The notes: generated from the sequence alone by a model not told the origin. 64,000 nt of DNA from JAFGRU01 sp016934985 (GCA_963665045.2 CAXXJQ010000003.1:248001-312000); one strand, 5' to 3'. Positions 1 to 7,943 are shown, numbered from the stretch's first letter. Made by a program: numbers and translations.

Positions 1-1
1 T

Positions 2-520
2 GGCGGTATCGACAAATGGAAAGCCGAAAAGCGGCCTCTCTCCCAAGAGTTTCCTGAGATTAAAGAGTCAGATTTCAAAGTGGAGGTCCAGGGGGACTTC
101 TTTGTTGATATGCAGGAATTCAAAAGTCTCAGGGAGCAGGATGATGTCCTGGTCATCGATGCCCGGCCGCCCGCGGTTTACGAAGGGCAGGGACCCTGGC
201 GCAAGCCCGGGCACATTCTGGGGGCTATCAATCTGCCCTGGAAGAGCCTCATGGACCCCGATAACCCGGCTCTTTTGAAACCAAAGCAGGAAGTCCTGGA
301 CATTTTAGAACATGGTAAAATTACTCCCAATAAAAGGATTATCTGCTCCTGTGGGACGGGGCGAGAGGCGACCAACCAGTTCCTGCTTTTGCATGAATAC
401 CTGGGTTACCCCAATGTCAAGATTTACGAAGGATCGTTCACCGAGTGGAGTTCCTACCCTGAGAACCCGACCGCGACCGGCCCCCATCCCAAGGGGTTTG
501 AAGAGAAGTGTTGCGGCTAA
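2..520 (+). CDS. Tandem-rhodanese sulfurtransferase, 3' part (5' end outside window)
   Basis: The reading frame is already open at base 2, so the gene begins upstream of the window. The first visible residues (GGIDKWKAE) look like the end of a first rhodanese domain, where a GG-x2-W motif closes the fold. A second complete rhodanese domain follows: VIDARPPAVYEG, PGHILGAINLPW, then the active-site loop CSCGTGREA, whose catalytic cysteine is probably the Cys codon at 350. Two rhodanese domains in tandem is the layout of thiosulfate/3-mercaptopyruvate sulfurtransferases, which pass a persulfide sulfur to a thiol acceptor. No signal peptide can be judged because the N-terminus is missing. The acceptor is unknown. 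A tRNA gene follows 70 bp downstream. Confidence 0.85.
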   Translation, partial: GGIDKWKAEKRPLSQEFPEIKESDFKVEVQGDFFVDMQEFKSLREQDDVLVIDARPPAVYEGQGPWRKPGHILGAINLPWKSLMDPDNPALLKPKQEVLDILEHGKITPNKRIICSCGTGREATNQFLLLHEYLGYPNVKIYEGSFTEWSSYPENPTATGPHPKGFEEKCCG

Positions 521-590
521 AGCCCGGGCTCCGAAAAAGTCATTGACGAGTGTCAGGGCTTTTGGTATATAAACGGACACCTGAAAACAT

Positions 591-666
<76 letters not shown>

Positions 667-673
667 TAAAATC

Positions 674-707
674 AACGGGTTAGCGAATTTTCGCTAACCC
701 GTTTTTT
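674..707 (+). terminator. Rho-independent terminator after tRNA-Ala
   Basis: A perfect 13-bp inverted repeat (AACGGGTTAGCGA / TCGCTAACCCGTT) with an ATTT loop is followed by a run of six T. It starts 8 bp after the tRNA CCA end. Confidence 0.9.
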
Positions 708-955
708 CGTCTTCAACTCATACGCCATTTCGCGAAGCAATTTTAAGGTTAAACTACCACTTTTTTCTCTCCGGATAGTACCGCTAGGGGGAGAGCCGTT
801 CAGCGTAGATATGGTGAATTTTAAGAGGAGGTTTTCCCACAGCCTCAATGGTTGAGATAAGTGAGTGCGCTGCTCAGATAAAATTAGTAGCGGCTTTTTC
901 GAAAAATGTACTGAGAAAATCGAGAGGTGGTCCGTTTAATTGAATAGAAAAAGAG

Positions 956-1222
956 CTAAAGCCATTCATCCCCTTTAAATTGATTTTTCAACACATATAG
1001 CCCTTGCCCGACGGAGGTAAAATACTTTTTATATGTTGGGGAAGGTCTCTCACTGGAGCCGTTTACTAAGGCAACATTAATGTATTTGTCACTTACCTCA
1101 GGGTGCCAACCTTTTTCGCGAACTAGATGTTTAACATCTCTTATAGCGAAGGGTTCAGAAATCAATCCTGAGTTAACCGCTGCAACCAGTTCCCTGTTTA
1201 AACCTCGACCATATTTAGCCAT
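956..1222 (-). CDS. Small conserved hypothetical protein (88 aa)
   Basis: Function not recognised. The ATG at 1222 is chosen because GAGGTG lies 6 nt upstream and the protein begins MAKYGRGLNRELVAAVNSG, a start that looks conserved in similar small proteins I have seen in this bacterial group (from memory, not checked). The frame stays open to 1297, but that extension overlaps a decayed neighbour gene and has no better ribosome site. The product is basic and soluble, with no signal peptide or membrane segment. The central part (EPFAIRDVKHLVREKGW) could form a small helical or winged-helix-like fold, which is a guess. It lies downstream of, and on the same strand as, the broken BamE-like gene. 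Confidence 0.6.
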   Translation of the reverse strand: MAKYGRGLNRELVAAVNSGLISEPFAIRDVKHLVREKGWHPEVSDKYINVALVNGSSERPSPTYKKYFTSVGQGLYVLKNQFKGDEWL

Positions 1223-1292
1223 TTGATTCACCTCACCGCCGAAATATCTACTCCTACAAGAAGAAAACAAAGTGGCGCCGGTAAAAAACAGA

Positions 1293-1540
1293 ATCACTTT
1301 TGCTCGATTGAGATGTCTTTCTTTATCCGTAAAGCATTATCATAGTAGTTTCGACCCCACCCTTGAAGGATGCCGTTCTCAAATGCTAGCGGAGTAAAAT
1401 TTGAGTCTGTAAGTTTACGATCATATGGACTTTCCCTCCGTGAGGTACAACCAGAACTCGGTCGGCCGTTCACCTATCATATACATCTCGGTCTTGTATG
1501 GCTGCCCCATAACGGAAAGGACCTGCACCTTTGTCATACC
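1293..1540 (-). pseudogene. BamE/DUF3192-like lipoprotein remnant, 5'-truncated and frameshifted
   Basis: On the minus strand from 1540, GMTKVQVLSVMGQPYKTE reads like the BamE (SmpA/OmlA) core motif GMT-x-x-V-x3-G-x-P. It continues through PTEFWLYLTEGKS, then hits a stop at about 1431-1436. In a neighbouring frame the similarity resumes at once with YDRKLTDSNFTPLAFENG and GWGRNYYDNALRIKKD, ending at a stop at 1293-1295. The block order (GMTK...GxP, FW.Y, TPL.FENG, GWG) fits DUF3192/BamE-like small envelope lipoproteins. The signal peptide and first beta region are absent: the frame runs straight into the left end of the RAYT element. One frameshift plus loss of the 5' end mark it as a remnant. 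Confidence 0.6.
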
Positions 1541-1622
1541 TGTGGGGGAAATTAGGGTCAGGGGGAAATTGGGGTCAGGCTTGAAATATTGCAATATCAG
1601 TTTTTGATGTTATGCTCCTGCC

Positions 1623-2579
1623 ATGGCCCGTAAACCCCGTCTTCATTATCCCGGCGCGTCGTATCATGCTATCCTTCGCGGTAATGCTCGCCAAGACATC
1701 TTCTTTGACGCCGAAGACCGGTGCCGGTTTTTCCTTCTTGTCCAGGAAGGGATCGAGCGGTACGGGCACCGGGTTCTTTCATTTTGTCTCATGACAAATC
1801 ATGTCCACCTGGCAATTCAGGTTGGCAATGTCCCACTTTCCCGCATCATGCAGAACCTTTCTTTCCGTTATACGCGTTGGATAAACATGCGGCGTAACAG
1901 AATGGGACATCTTTTTCAGGGCAGGTATAAAGCCATTCTTGTCGATGCCGATACCCATCTCCTTGAACTGATTGCGTACCTTCATCTTAATCCTGTGCGT
2001 GCCGGCCTTACAGAAAAACCGGAAGACTATCCATGGAGTAGTCACCGAGCCTATCTTGGTACAGAGTCTGTCCCATGGCTCAGTTCCGATTATGTGTTAG
2101 GGCAATTTTCGCCGAATTTAGAACTATCCCGTTGGCAATTTGCCGAATTTGTGGCTGAAAGAGTTCCTTTTGGACATCGGGAGGAATTTTACGGGAAAGG
2201 GAGTATGGATAGCCGTATCATAGGCGAGGACAGCTTTGTGGAGAATGTTCTGATGGAGTCTGACCATCTTCCCGCGCGCAAACCCTCACTAGAAGAAGTC
2301 CTTGAGACGGTGGAAAAAATCAATGATCTGCAGAAGGGAGAGCTGAGCGCACCCGGCAAGAAGCGGAAGCTTTCTGAAGCCCGGGGTTTGGCTGCCTGGG
2401 CCGTACTTGAGGTTTCGGATGCTTCGTTGACTGATTTGGCAAAGAGGTTAGGGCGGGACGTATCCACCATAAGTGCAGCGAGCAGACGTTTTGATGAACG
2501 AAGAAAACAGGATTTAAAATTAAGGGGGAAGATTGAGCTGTTGAAAAAAGAGCTTGGAATTTCAAAATCCCAAGCCTGA
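1623..2579 (+). CDS. REP-associated tyrosine transposase (RAYT, Y1/IS200-like) with C-terminal HTH
   Basis: Single-strand DNA transposase of the HUH/Y1 class, expected to nick and join at REP-type hairpins. The HUH motif is visible as NHVHL (about residues 59-63). The nucleophilic tyrosine is probably Y83 in SFRYTRWIN. RAYT hallmarks such as HLFQGRYKAILV and YLHLNPVRAGL follow, and YPWSSHRAYLG ends the catalytic half. At 318 aa it is longer than minimal RAYTs. The extra C-terminal part, with SLTDLAKRLGRDVSTIS, resembles a DnaA-C or sigma-like helix-turn-helix found in one RAYT subgroup. The ATG at 1623 gives the conventional MARKPRLHYPGA start. All catalytic residues look intact. Confidence 0.93.
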   Translation: MARKPRLHYPGASYHAILRGNARQDIFFDAEDRCRFFLLVQEGIERYGHRVLSFCLMTNHVHLAIQVGNVPLSRIMQNLSFRYTRWINMRRNRMGHLFQGRYKAILVDADTHLLELIAYLHLNPVRAGLTEKPEDYPWSSHRAYLGTESVPWLSSDYVLGQFSPNLELSRWQFAEFVAERVPFGHREEFYGKGSMDSRIIGEDSFVENVLMESDHLPARKPSLEEVLETVEKINDLQKGELSAPGKKRKLSEARGLAAWAVLEVSDASLTDLAKRLGRDVSTISAASRRFDERRKQDLKLRGKIELLKKELGISKSQA

Positions 2580-2616
2580 CCCCCTGGACTGACCAAGCCC
2601 GACCCCCTGGACTGAC
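2571..2616 (+). repeat. Two tandem 23-bp repeats at the right end of the RAYT unit
   Basis: CAAGCCTGACCCCCTGGACT plus GAC (2571-2593) is followed directly by a copy with one change (2594-2616). The CAAGCCTGACCCC part is the inverse of the left-end sequence at 1571-1583. Confidence 0.75.
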
Positions 2617-2625
2617 CCTGGACCT

Positions 2626-2724
2626 TTGGTAGCGAAATATGCCCACCTTTTTGACGACGGCAGGGCTGAGCAAATGGTCCTGAATATCAGCGGGGGAAGT
2701 TTTGATTTCGGCTGCCAGGTTTAA
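2626..2724 (+). pseudogene. Possible tyrosine-recombinase C-terminal fragment
   Basis: A short open stretch just right of the RAYT unit reads LVAKYAHLFDDGRAEQ and continues to a stop at 2722-2724. The YAHL-x-D tail resembles the end of phage-type integrases, where the tyrosine is catalytic. Only about 32 residues exist, with no start codon or ribosome site of its own, so this is at best a remnant and may be chance. Confidence 0.2.
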
Positions 2725-2884
2725 TGCCGGGCTTTTTAAAATTCATTTCAATCACATTTCAAATCCTGATATAAGAAAGATAAAACCACCAAAAACCAGC
2801 TGGATGCGCCAACTTGTTCAAAAAAAATAAATATAAAAAATTGAACAATTAAACCTGATCTAAGGTCATTGGCAGCTAAAAATG

Positions 2885-2914
2885 AAAGGGCCGGCGAGAA
2901 TCCGTCGGCCCTTT
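2885..2914 (-). terminator. Terminator of the GNAT-nitrilase gene
   Basis: AAAGGGCCGGCG / CGTCGGCCCTTT forms a 12-bp stem (one G-U) with a 6-nt loop. Read on the minus strand it ends CCCTTTCATTTTTA. It lies 27 bp past the stop codon of the minus-strand gene. Confidence 0.8.
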
Positions 2915-2941
2915 TCCTTTTATTCTGAGGAGTCTGAATTT

Positions 2942-4498
2942 CTAGCGTTCCTCAGCCTTGAGCCAGCGCAGGTCATAGAGATCCGTGCGGCGGCTTTCCA
3001 TGTTGCGCACACTTCCCTTGGCCCGCAGTTCCTTGATGAGGTCGAGATCGAGGTCGGTTATGAGGGTCGTTTCGACACCGGGTGTCGCCTCGGCGGCGAT
3101 AGCGTCATGGGGGAAGGAAAAATCCGATGGCGTGAAGATTGCCGCCTGGGAATATTGAATGCCCATGGTTTCGACCTTGGGGATATTGCCGACGCTTCCC
3201 GATATAGCCACGTAGCATTCGTTTTCAATGGCCCTGGCCTGGGCGCACCGGCGTACCCGCAGGTAGCCGGTCTTGGTATCGGTCCAGAACGGCACGAGGA
3301 GGATCTTCATGCCTTTTTCCGTCTGCAGGCGGGCCAGTTCAGGGAATTCGATGTCGTAGCAGATGAGGACGCCGATCTTGCCCACATCCGTATCGAACAC
3401 CTTCAGTTCATTGCCGCCGTTGAACCTCCAGTCCGCTTCTTCATCAGGAGTGATGTGGAGCTTTTCCTGACTGTCCCAGGTGCCGTCACGGCGGCAGAGA
3501 TAGGCGACATTGATCAGCTTGCCGTCTTCGCGCAGGGCAGGCACGCTTCCGGTGATGATATTGATGTTGTAGGACAGAGCCATTTCCACCATGGCCGCCC
3601 GCATTTTTTCGGTGTATTCGGCCAGCTTGCGCATGGCGTCCGATGAACTGTTGCCTTCGTAGGTGTGGATGAGCGGGGCATTGAAAAGTTCCGGGAAAAG
3701 AACGATGTCCGACTGGTAATCGGATACCGTATCGACAAAAAACTCGGCCTGCTGCATGAAATCGTCGAATGAATTGAAGCGACGCATCTGCCACTGGACG
3801 ACGCCCAGCCGGGCGATGGATTTGGTGCCCCCGATCAGCCGCGTCTTCTTTTCGTAATAGATGTTAAGCCACTCCATCAGCACTGCATTGCCCCGCGAAT
3901 GGCGGTCTTCCATCCAGTAATTGTTGAGCAGATTCAGAACGTGAAAATCGTTGGAAAGCTGAAAGGTCAGGGCGTCATCCACCAGTTCGCCCTTCTGAAC
4001 CTTTAAAATGTACTGCTGGGCCGACATCTCTTTGGCGTATTCCTGGTAGCCGGGAATACGGCCGCCGATGAGAATGCCTTTGAGGTTGAGGTTGACAGCC
4101 AGCTCCTTGCGGGCATCGTAAAGACGCCGCCCCAGGCGCATGCCCTGATATTCCGGGTCAACGATGACTTCAATCCCGTACAGATAATCACCTTCGGCAT
4201 CATGGGTTTTGAATGAGCCGTTGCCGGTTATCTGGCGGTAAGTGTGGTTGTTGCCGAAGAGGCTGAAATCGATAATGATCGACAGGGCAATGGCAACCGG
4301 TTTGCCGTTATCCTCGATGCAGATCTGTCCTTCGCCGAATCGCCGGATGAGACTGTCTATTTCCTTTTTCGTCCATTGATCCGCCAGGCCTTTATATACT
4401 TTGGCACTGATTTCCTGGACTGCGGGGAAGTCGTCCGTTCGCAGGTTGCGCAGGTCAAGCTTATGATGGGTTTCCGTTGTTGTTGGGTCAGTTGTCAT
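2942..4498 (-). CDS. GNAT N-acetyltransferase - nitrilase (carbon-nitrogen hydrolase) fusion
   Basis: 518 aa with two domains. Residues about 14-200 are a GNAT acetyltransferase fold: LRNLRTDDFPAVQEIS start, and an acetyl-CoA loop around the motif GMRLGRRLY. Residues about 226-505 are a nitrilase-superfamily amidohydrolase with the Glu-Lys-Cys triad visible: Glu in FPELF (near 270), Lys in EKLHITP (near 345) and Cys in LICYDIEFPE (near 380). This fusion is a recognised bacterial architecture. The domains probably act on one amide/amine metabolite, but the substrate is not known to me. It is monocistronic, with its own terminator downstream. The ATG at 4498 has a weak GTGAG ribosome site. Cytoplasmic, with no signal peptide. 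Confidence 0.92.
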   Translation of the reverse strand: MTTDPTTTETHHKLDLRNLRTDDFPAVQEISAKVYKGLADQWTKKEIDSLIRRFGEGQICIEDNGKPVAIALSIIIDFSLFGNNHTYRQITGNGSFKTHDAEGDYLYGIEVIVDPEYQGMRLGRRLYDARKELAVNLNLKGILIGGRIPGYQEYAKEMSAQQYILKVQKGELVDDALTFQLSNDFHVLNLLNNYWMEDRHSRGNAVLMEWLNIYYEKKTRLIGGTKSIARLGVVQWQMRRFNSFDDFMQQAEFFVDTVSDYQSDIVLFPELFNAPLIHTYEGNSSSDAMRKLAEYTEKMRAAMVEMALSYNINIITGSVPALREDGKLINVAYLCRRDGTWDSQEKLHITPDEEADWRFNGGNELKVFDTDVGKIGVLICYDIEFPELARLQTEKGMKILLVPFWTDTKTGYLRVRRCAQARAIENECYVAISGSVGNIPKVETMGIQYSQAAIFTPSDFSFPHDAIAAEATPGVETTLITDLDLDLIKELRAKGSVRNMESRRTDLYDLRWLKAEER

Positions 4499-4674
4499 TT
4501 CTCACGTCAATAGGTATTAGGGTCGAGACATATCTTACCTCTACTCTTGTGTCCTGCAAGGGCACAGGCCTTGAATTTGTTCTCATCATAAAGACTTTTT
4601 TTCAAAGCGGCAATAGCGGGGTGCTGAAAAACAAGGTTTGGGGACTGAGACAAAAGGTGAGGCAGGGGTATTGT

Positions 4675-4784
4675 TTAACAGGGATAAAAGGGATAATCGG
4701 GATAGAAGCAAAAATCATCAACCCATAGGCTAACAGTTTTGGCTTTTTTTTGATTTATCCCTTCCATCCCCTTCATCCCTGTTT
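4675..4784. repeat. Imperfect inverted repeat in the 4.5-4.83 kb intergenic region
   Basis: The left arm begins AACAGGGATAAAAGGGATAA (4677) and the right arm ends CCCCTTCATCCCTGTTT (4784). They are partly complementary with an AT-rich centre. The gap between the GNAT-nitrilase start and the next gene holds no credible coding frame. Confidence 0.45.
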
Positions 4785-4834
4785 GAATTGCTTTTTAAGG
4801 TTGGAAATGTGCAGACCTGACACTTATGATGTTG

Positions 4835-5368
4835 TTAATGACCTAGTTCCCAGTTGATATTGTCAATGGCATCTACCACCATTCCCGTTCCGGTAGCGAG
4901 AAGGAGGATATCCTCAGCCACCCTAACGAAGCGATGGTGGGAAGGCGCCGGTCCTAACTGAACCAGAACCCTGGGCGGCAATTCGTGATAAACGACTGTG
5001 GCCGGCAGGGGTCTTCCAATTACATAGTTCTTTACCTGGTACCGAGGGGCGCAGCCGCGGTGTCTCTTGGAAAATCCAGGGGGGCAGTGCCCTCTTCGGT
5101 ATTTATCCCTGTAATATTTATGAACGACAACCCGATGTCTGTCAGTAAAATAATGAGTTCTTTTTGCCTGGGATCTGTACTTTGGCTGATTCTGCCAGTG
5201 ATTATGATTTCTTTGTTTTTCGTAGCGTTGATAAGCCAGTTTTTGTGAATCATTGGACTTGTAGTTGTTTGTCCAAGGCTGGTTTTTTGCCAACGCGGGG
5301 CTTGCTGCAGACAGGGCGGTAAAAAGAAAAGCAAGAGCCAGGCTGATTTTAGAATTGTATTTTTTCAT
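4835..5368 (-). CDS. Secreted CigR/RcnB-like protein (177 aa), paralogue A
   Basis: The start at 5368 is preferred over an in-frame ATG 15 bp upstream because GAGGAGG lies 6 nt before it. Residues 1-27 form a signal peptide ending SPALA-K. A variable, basic, low-complexity linker (Asn/Gln/Tyr-rich) follows. The C-terminal half carries the family core: YYRDKYRRGHCPPGF, then GRPLPATVVYHELPP, and an end segment around LLLATGTGMVVDAI. This CPPG...GRPLP...VVDAI layout matches the RcnB/CigR group of periplasmic proteins (nickel/cobalt homeostasis in E. coli RcnB, anti-virulence CigR in Salmonella). The role here is unknown. A paralogue is transcribed divergently from 5741. Confidence 0.8.
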   Translation of the reverse strand: MKKYNSKISLALAFLFTALSAASPALAKNQPWTNNYKSNDSQKLAYQRYEKQRNHNHWQNQPKYRSQAKRTHYFTDRHRVVVHKYYRDKYRRGHCPPGFSKRHRGCAPRYQVKNYVIGRPLPATVVYHELPPRVLVQLGPAPSHHRFVRVAEDILLLATGTGMVVDAIDNINWELGH

Positions 5369-5740
5369 GATTTTCCTCCTCAAAAAAGATTGTTTTGTTG
5401 GAAATATGTCTTTGGACGGTTCTTTGGTTACACAAAAAATTTTTTAAAGTTTTCTGTTCTTTGGTCGGGAACCGTTGCCGGGCTTTGGCACCTTATTCCT
5501 TCTGCATAAAAAAATTTGAGCCAAGCTCGGATTTGAGCTGGTTGTTTTTACCATTGAGACGCATACAACAACGAAATCTTTGCTAAAATACACGGAAACC
5601 TTGACGATAGGTTTTTGGGGGAGGGGCTAAGGTTGGTGCGGACCATCGGGAAGAAAAAGTTATTTGTTCAGGTAACCTTTTAGATGTCCAGCCTATTTTG
5701 GAGTTAAATATTATGTTGTTGGCTTGAAAGGAGACAACCA
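5369..5740. other. Divergent intergenic region between CigR-like paralogues
   Basis: 372 bp, AT-rich, without a credible coding frame. Both paralogous genes are transcribed outward from it, so it must hold both promoters. I cannot place -35/-10 boxes with confidence. Ribosome sites are clear on both sides (GAGGAGG leftward; AAAGGAG at 5728-5734 rightward). Confidence 0.5.
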
Positions 5741-6418
5741 ATGAAACGTTTGATTTATGGTGGCAAACTGACGCTGGTTTTTGTGGCTGCCGGCGTTTTG
5801 GCCGCAGGCCCGGCGTTGGCCAAAAAACCGTCCTGGGCTGGGAATAAGAAAATTGAGCAGGAGCAGCAGCAGGAGGAGAATTATCAGCACTCCCAATACC
5901 CTGAGCGGTCCGGGTACAAGAAGGATGATCGCGGCAATAATGAGTATGGTCCTCAAAGCCGGCCGGAGAATGGAGAAAAAGGTTACGGGAAAAAAGACAA
6001 ATCAGGTAAAGGCAAGAAAGAATACGGTTCTTCCGGTAAATCCGGAAAAGGCCAAAAGGGGAATGCCTATTCGGGTAGATCGGATTCCGGCAAGAGAGAG
6101 CATGCTTATTTCAGAAGCAGGGACAGGGAAGTTATCCACGACTATTTTGCCGAAGAATTTCGCCGTGGCCATTGTCCCCCCGGATTAGCAAAAAAGGGAA
6201 ATGGCTGTATGCCTCCCGGGCAGGCAAAAAAGTGGCAAATGGGTCACCAGCTTCCGAGTGATGTAGTCTTTCATGATCTGCCGCCCAGGGTGCTGAGAAG
6301 GTTGCCACCACCACCTACCCGGCACCGCTATGTGCGAGTTGCCCAGGACATTTTGCTGATCACCACCGGGGTCGGGATGGTGGTGGACGCCATAGAGGAT
6401 TTGGGCAATGTTTATTGA
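5741..6418 (+). CDS. Secreted CigR/RcnB-like protein (225 aa), paralogue B
   Basis: The ATG at 5741 follows AAAGGAG with 6-nt spacing. The signal peptide (MKRLIYGGKLTLVFVAAGVL to ALA-K, about 27 aa) is followed by a long hydrophilic Lys/Gly/Ser-rich linker (about residues 35-120, with repeated KSGKG units). The conserved C-terminal core shared with paralogue A comes next: EEFRRGHCPPGLAKKGNGC, LPSDVVFHDLPPRVL and GVGMVVDAI. The two Cys in GHCPPG...GC are conserved between the paralogues. Expected in the periplasm. A strong terminator follows. The differing linkers with matching cores suggest an old duplication, with the linker free to vary. Confidence 0.82.
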   Translation: MKRLIYGGKLTLVFVAAGVLAAGPALAKKPSWAGNKKIEQEQQQEENYQHSQYPERSGYKKDDRGNNEYGPQSRPENGEKGYGKKDKSGKGKKEYGSSGKSGKGQKGNAYSGRSDSGKREHAYFRSRDREVIHDYFAEEFRRGHCPPGLAKKGNGCMPPGQAKKWQMGHQLPSDVVFHDLPPRVLRRLPPPPTRHRYVRVAQDILLITTGVGMVVDAIEDLGNVY

Positions 6419-6456
6419 CTGATATATGAATTTTGGTAGTGATCAGATTCATTAGA

Positions 6457-6495
6457 GCAAAAGCCTCGGAGATTTCGGGGCTTTTGCTTTTTTAA
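6457..6495 (+). terminator. Terminator of CigR-like paralogue B
   Basis: GCAAAAGCCTCG / CGGGGCTTTTGC, a 12-bp stem with G-U tolerance and a 7-nt loop, followed by a T-rich run (TTTTTT). Confidence 0.85.
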
Positions 6496-6866
6496 AAAAA
6501 ATTTTTTTGGAAAAAATTAATTTTTTAACGAGAAAAAAGCCATGGAAGTGTTTTCTGTGTCGTAAAATCTTACAACATCAACCTGAAAAGCCCATAATTA
6601 CCCCCGAAAAACGTCGAGAAAATTAACAGTTTTTTTCTTTTCTTTCCAGCCGCTTCCTAACACTTTAGCCTGCCTTGGGTGAAATCGAAAATATCGATTT
6701 TTTAGAAATAAGGAAAATTAATTGAAGATAAAGTTCTTTAATGTTGTTTTTGTTGGAGAAATTTTTCTTAATGACGTTCTGTGAAACTCCATTTGGCTAA
6801 AAATGGGCTGCGAAGGAGTCTTTTTAATATGTTTCCCTATAGCTTCGGTTTTTGGAATCATTGTCG

Positions 6867-6898
6867 GAATATTTTACACCTGAAATGGTAAAATATTC
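6867..6898. promoter_or_regulatory. 11-bp palindrome upstream of PEP-CTERM gene (candidate activator site)
   Basis: GAATATTTTAC (6867-6877) and its exact inverse GTAAAATATTC (6888-6898) are separated by 10 nt. The centre lies about 60 bp upstream of the GC of a candidate sigma-54 promoter, a usual position for an enhancer-binding protein. No transcript evidence exists, and the surrounding 6.5-7.0 kb region is very AT-rich, which raises the chance of accidental palindromes. Confidence 0.4.
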
Positions 6899-6927
6899 AA
6901 CCTATTGAAATTAATAGAAAAATTTGT

Positions 6928-6945
6928 CTGGAATGGTGTTTGCTT
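6928..6945 (+). promoter_or_regulatory. Candidate sigma-54 (-24/-12) promoter for PEP-CTERM gene
   Basis: CTGGAATGGTGTTTGCTT has GG at 6930-6931 and GC at 6942-6943, exactly 10 nt apart as required for RpoN promoters, with TTTGC at the -12 side. The -24 half lacks the full TGGCAC consensus. PEP-CTERM protein genes are known in some bacteria to depend on RpoN with PrsK/PrsR. The start codon is 94 bp downstream. Confidence 0.45.
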
Positions 6946-7037
6946 ATATGGGCGGTAGTTTTTGAACGCAGTAAAAAATTTCACGATTTAACGGTCTATG
7001 GTTTTTTACTTCTTAACACTCCTGGGAGGGGGGAATT

Positions 7038-7619
7038 ATGAAAAAACTTTTGACTATTTTATGCAGCTTAGTAATGGTTTCATGTTTGGCTGGAACTGCG
7101 CTTGCCATACCTACAACTTGGACCGAGTTGCTTGATTGGGGTCCAGATATCAAATTAACTGATAGTGGTATTTTGGGCGAGGGTAGTGACCATTTTGATT
7201 ACTACCATGATCTTGGTACTGACGGGTTTTTAAGCGCGTGGGAAGTTGGTGGCGATGACATCGTTACTTCCTATCAGCTTGAAATCGGTATCAATGATGA
7301 CTCTGACCGGAAAGATGAGATAGCTTGGATTATTCAGCCTGGGTTAACTGATCCGGATACGATTACTTCATATGATTTTTCCCTCGATTTTGCCACAATT
7401 GGCGCCACAGTCGCTGGTGTAGTTGATATTATGGATGACGGAACCCTGAATATTCGTATTGAGCCTGTTAAAGGTGATTTTTTCTTAGATTATTCAGAAA
7501 TTAGAGCTTATGGTGACAATGGCGGTTCTGCCCCTGTCCCCGAACCAAGCACCATGCTGCTCCTCGGTCTTGGCCTTGCTGGTTTTGCCGGGTTTCGTCG
7601 TTTCAAGAAATCAAATTAA
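7038..7619 (+). CDS. PEP-CTERM sorting-domain protein (193 aa)
   Basis: Exported protein with an N-terminal signal peptide (residues 1-24, MKKLLTILCSLVMVSCLAGT then ALA) and a C-terminal PEP-CTERM signal: VPEPSTMLLLGLGLAGFAG, then a basic RRFKK tail. Exosortase removes this tail, and the protein is usually delivered to the cell surface or an exopolysaccharide matrix. The 130-residue middle is acidic, Asp/Gly-rich and beta-strand-like with no named domain. It is close to choice-of-anchor style PEP-CTERM proteins. GGGAGGGGGG upstream of the ATG acts as ribosome site. No exosortase or EPS gene is in the window, so the processing machinery must be elsewhere. A terminator follows closely, so it is monocistronic. 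Confidence 0.93.
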   Translation: MKKLLTILCSLVMVSCLAGTALAIPTTWTELLDWGPDIKLTDSGILGEGSDHFDYYHDLGTDGFLSAWEVGGDDIVTSYQLEIGINDDSDRKDEIAWIIQPGLTDPDTITSYDFSLDFATIGATVAGVVDIMDDGTLNIRIEPVKGDFFLDYSEIRAYGDNGGSAPVPEPSTMLLLGLGLAGFAGFRRFKKSN

Positions 7620-7645
7620 AAACAACCCCGAACCATAGACTTGTG

Positions 7646-7677
7646 AAAAGGAAGCCCGAAAAGGCTTCCTTTTTTTG
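7646..7677 (+). terminator. Terminator of PEP-CTERM gene
   Basis: AAAAGGAAGCC / GGCTTCCTTTT, an 11-bp stem with a 6-nt loop and a continuing T run, 27 bp after the stop codon. Confidence 0.88.
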
Positions 7678-7943
7678 TTTGATGCGTCAGATATGAGTTT
7701 AGCGCTTTGTGTTGTATCTGATGCTAATCGGAAGGTATTGGGGAACACTTAGTCGGGCGATTAGCGTGTTCGTGTGGCTGTCCCATGGGCGACGCTAAAA
7801 AGCAGTTTTTTGCCTTTCTCTGTACCTTTGCGTCTTGAGAGAGCGAAACGAACGGGCGAGAGGAAGACCCTCAATTCACGCAAAGCCGCAAAGAATGCCA
7901 AGAAAACCAAATGACGAATGACCAATGACAAGAACAAACAGTT

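Larger units (their letters stand above)
1551..2616 (+). mobile_element. RAYT (REP-associated tyrosine transposase) unit with inverted ends
   Basis: The transposase gene is bracketed by a perfect 13-bp inverted pair, GGGGTCAGGCTTG at 1571-1583 and CAAGCCTGACCCC at 2571-2583. Extra related copies lie outside: AGGGTCAGGGGG at 1554-1565 on the left, and a second 23-bp direct repeat on the right. Such GGGGTCAGG-type palindromic ends are what RAYT enzymes recognise. RAYT units are usually domesticated and single-copy rather than classical IS. Exact boundaries are uncertain. The left edge abuts the truncated BamE-like gene, which suggests insertion into it. Confidence 0.65.
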
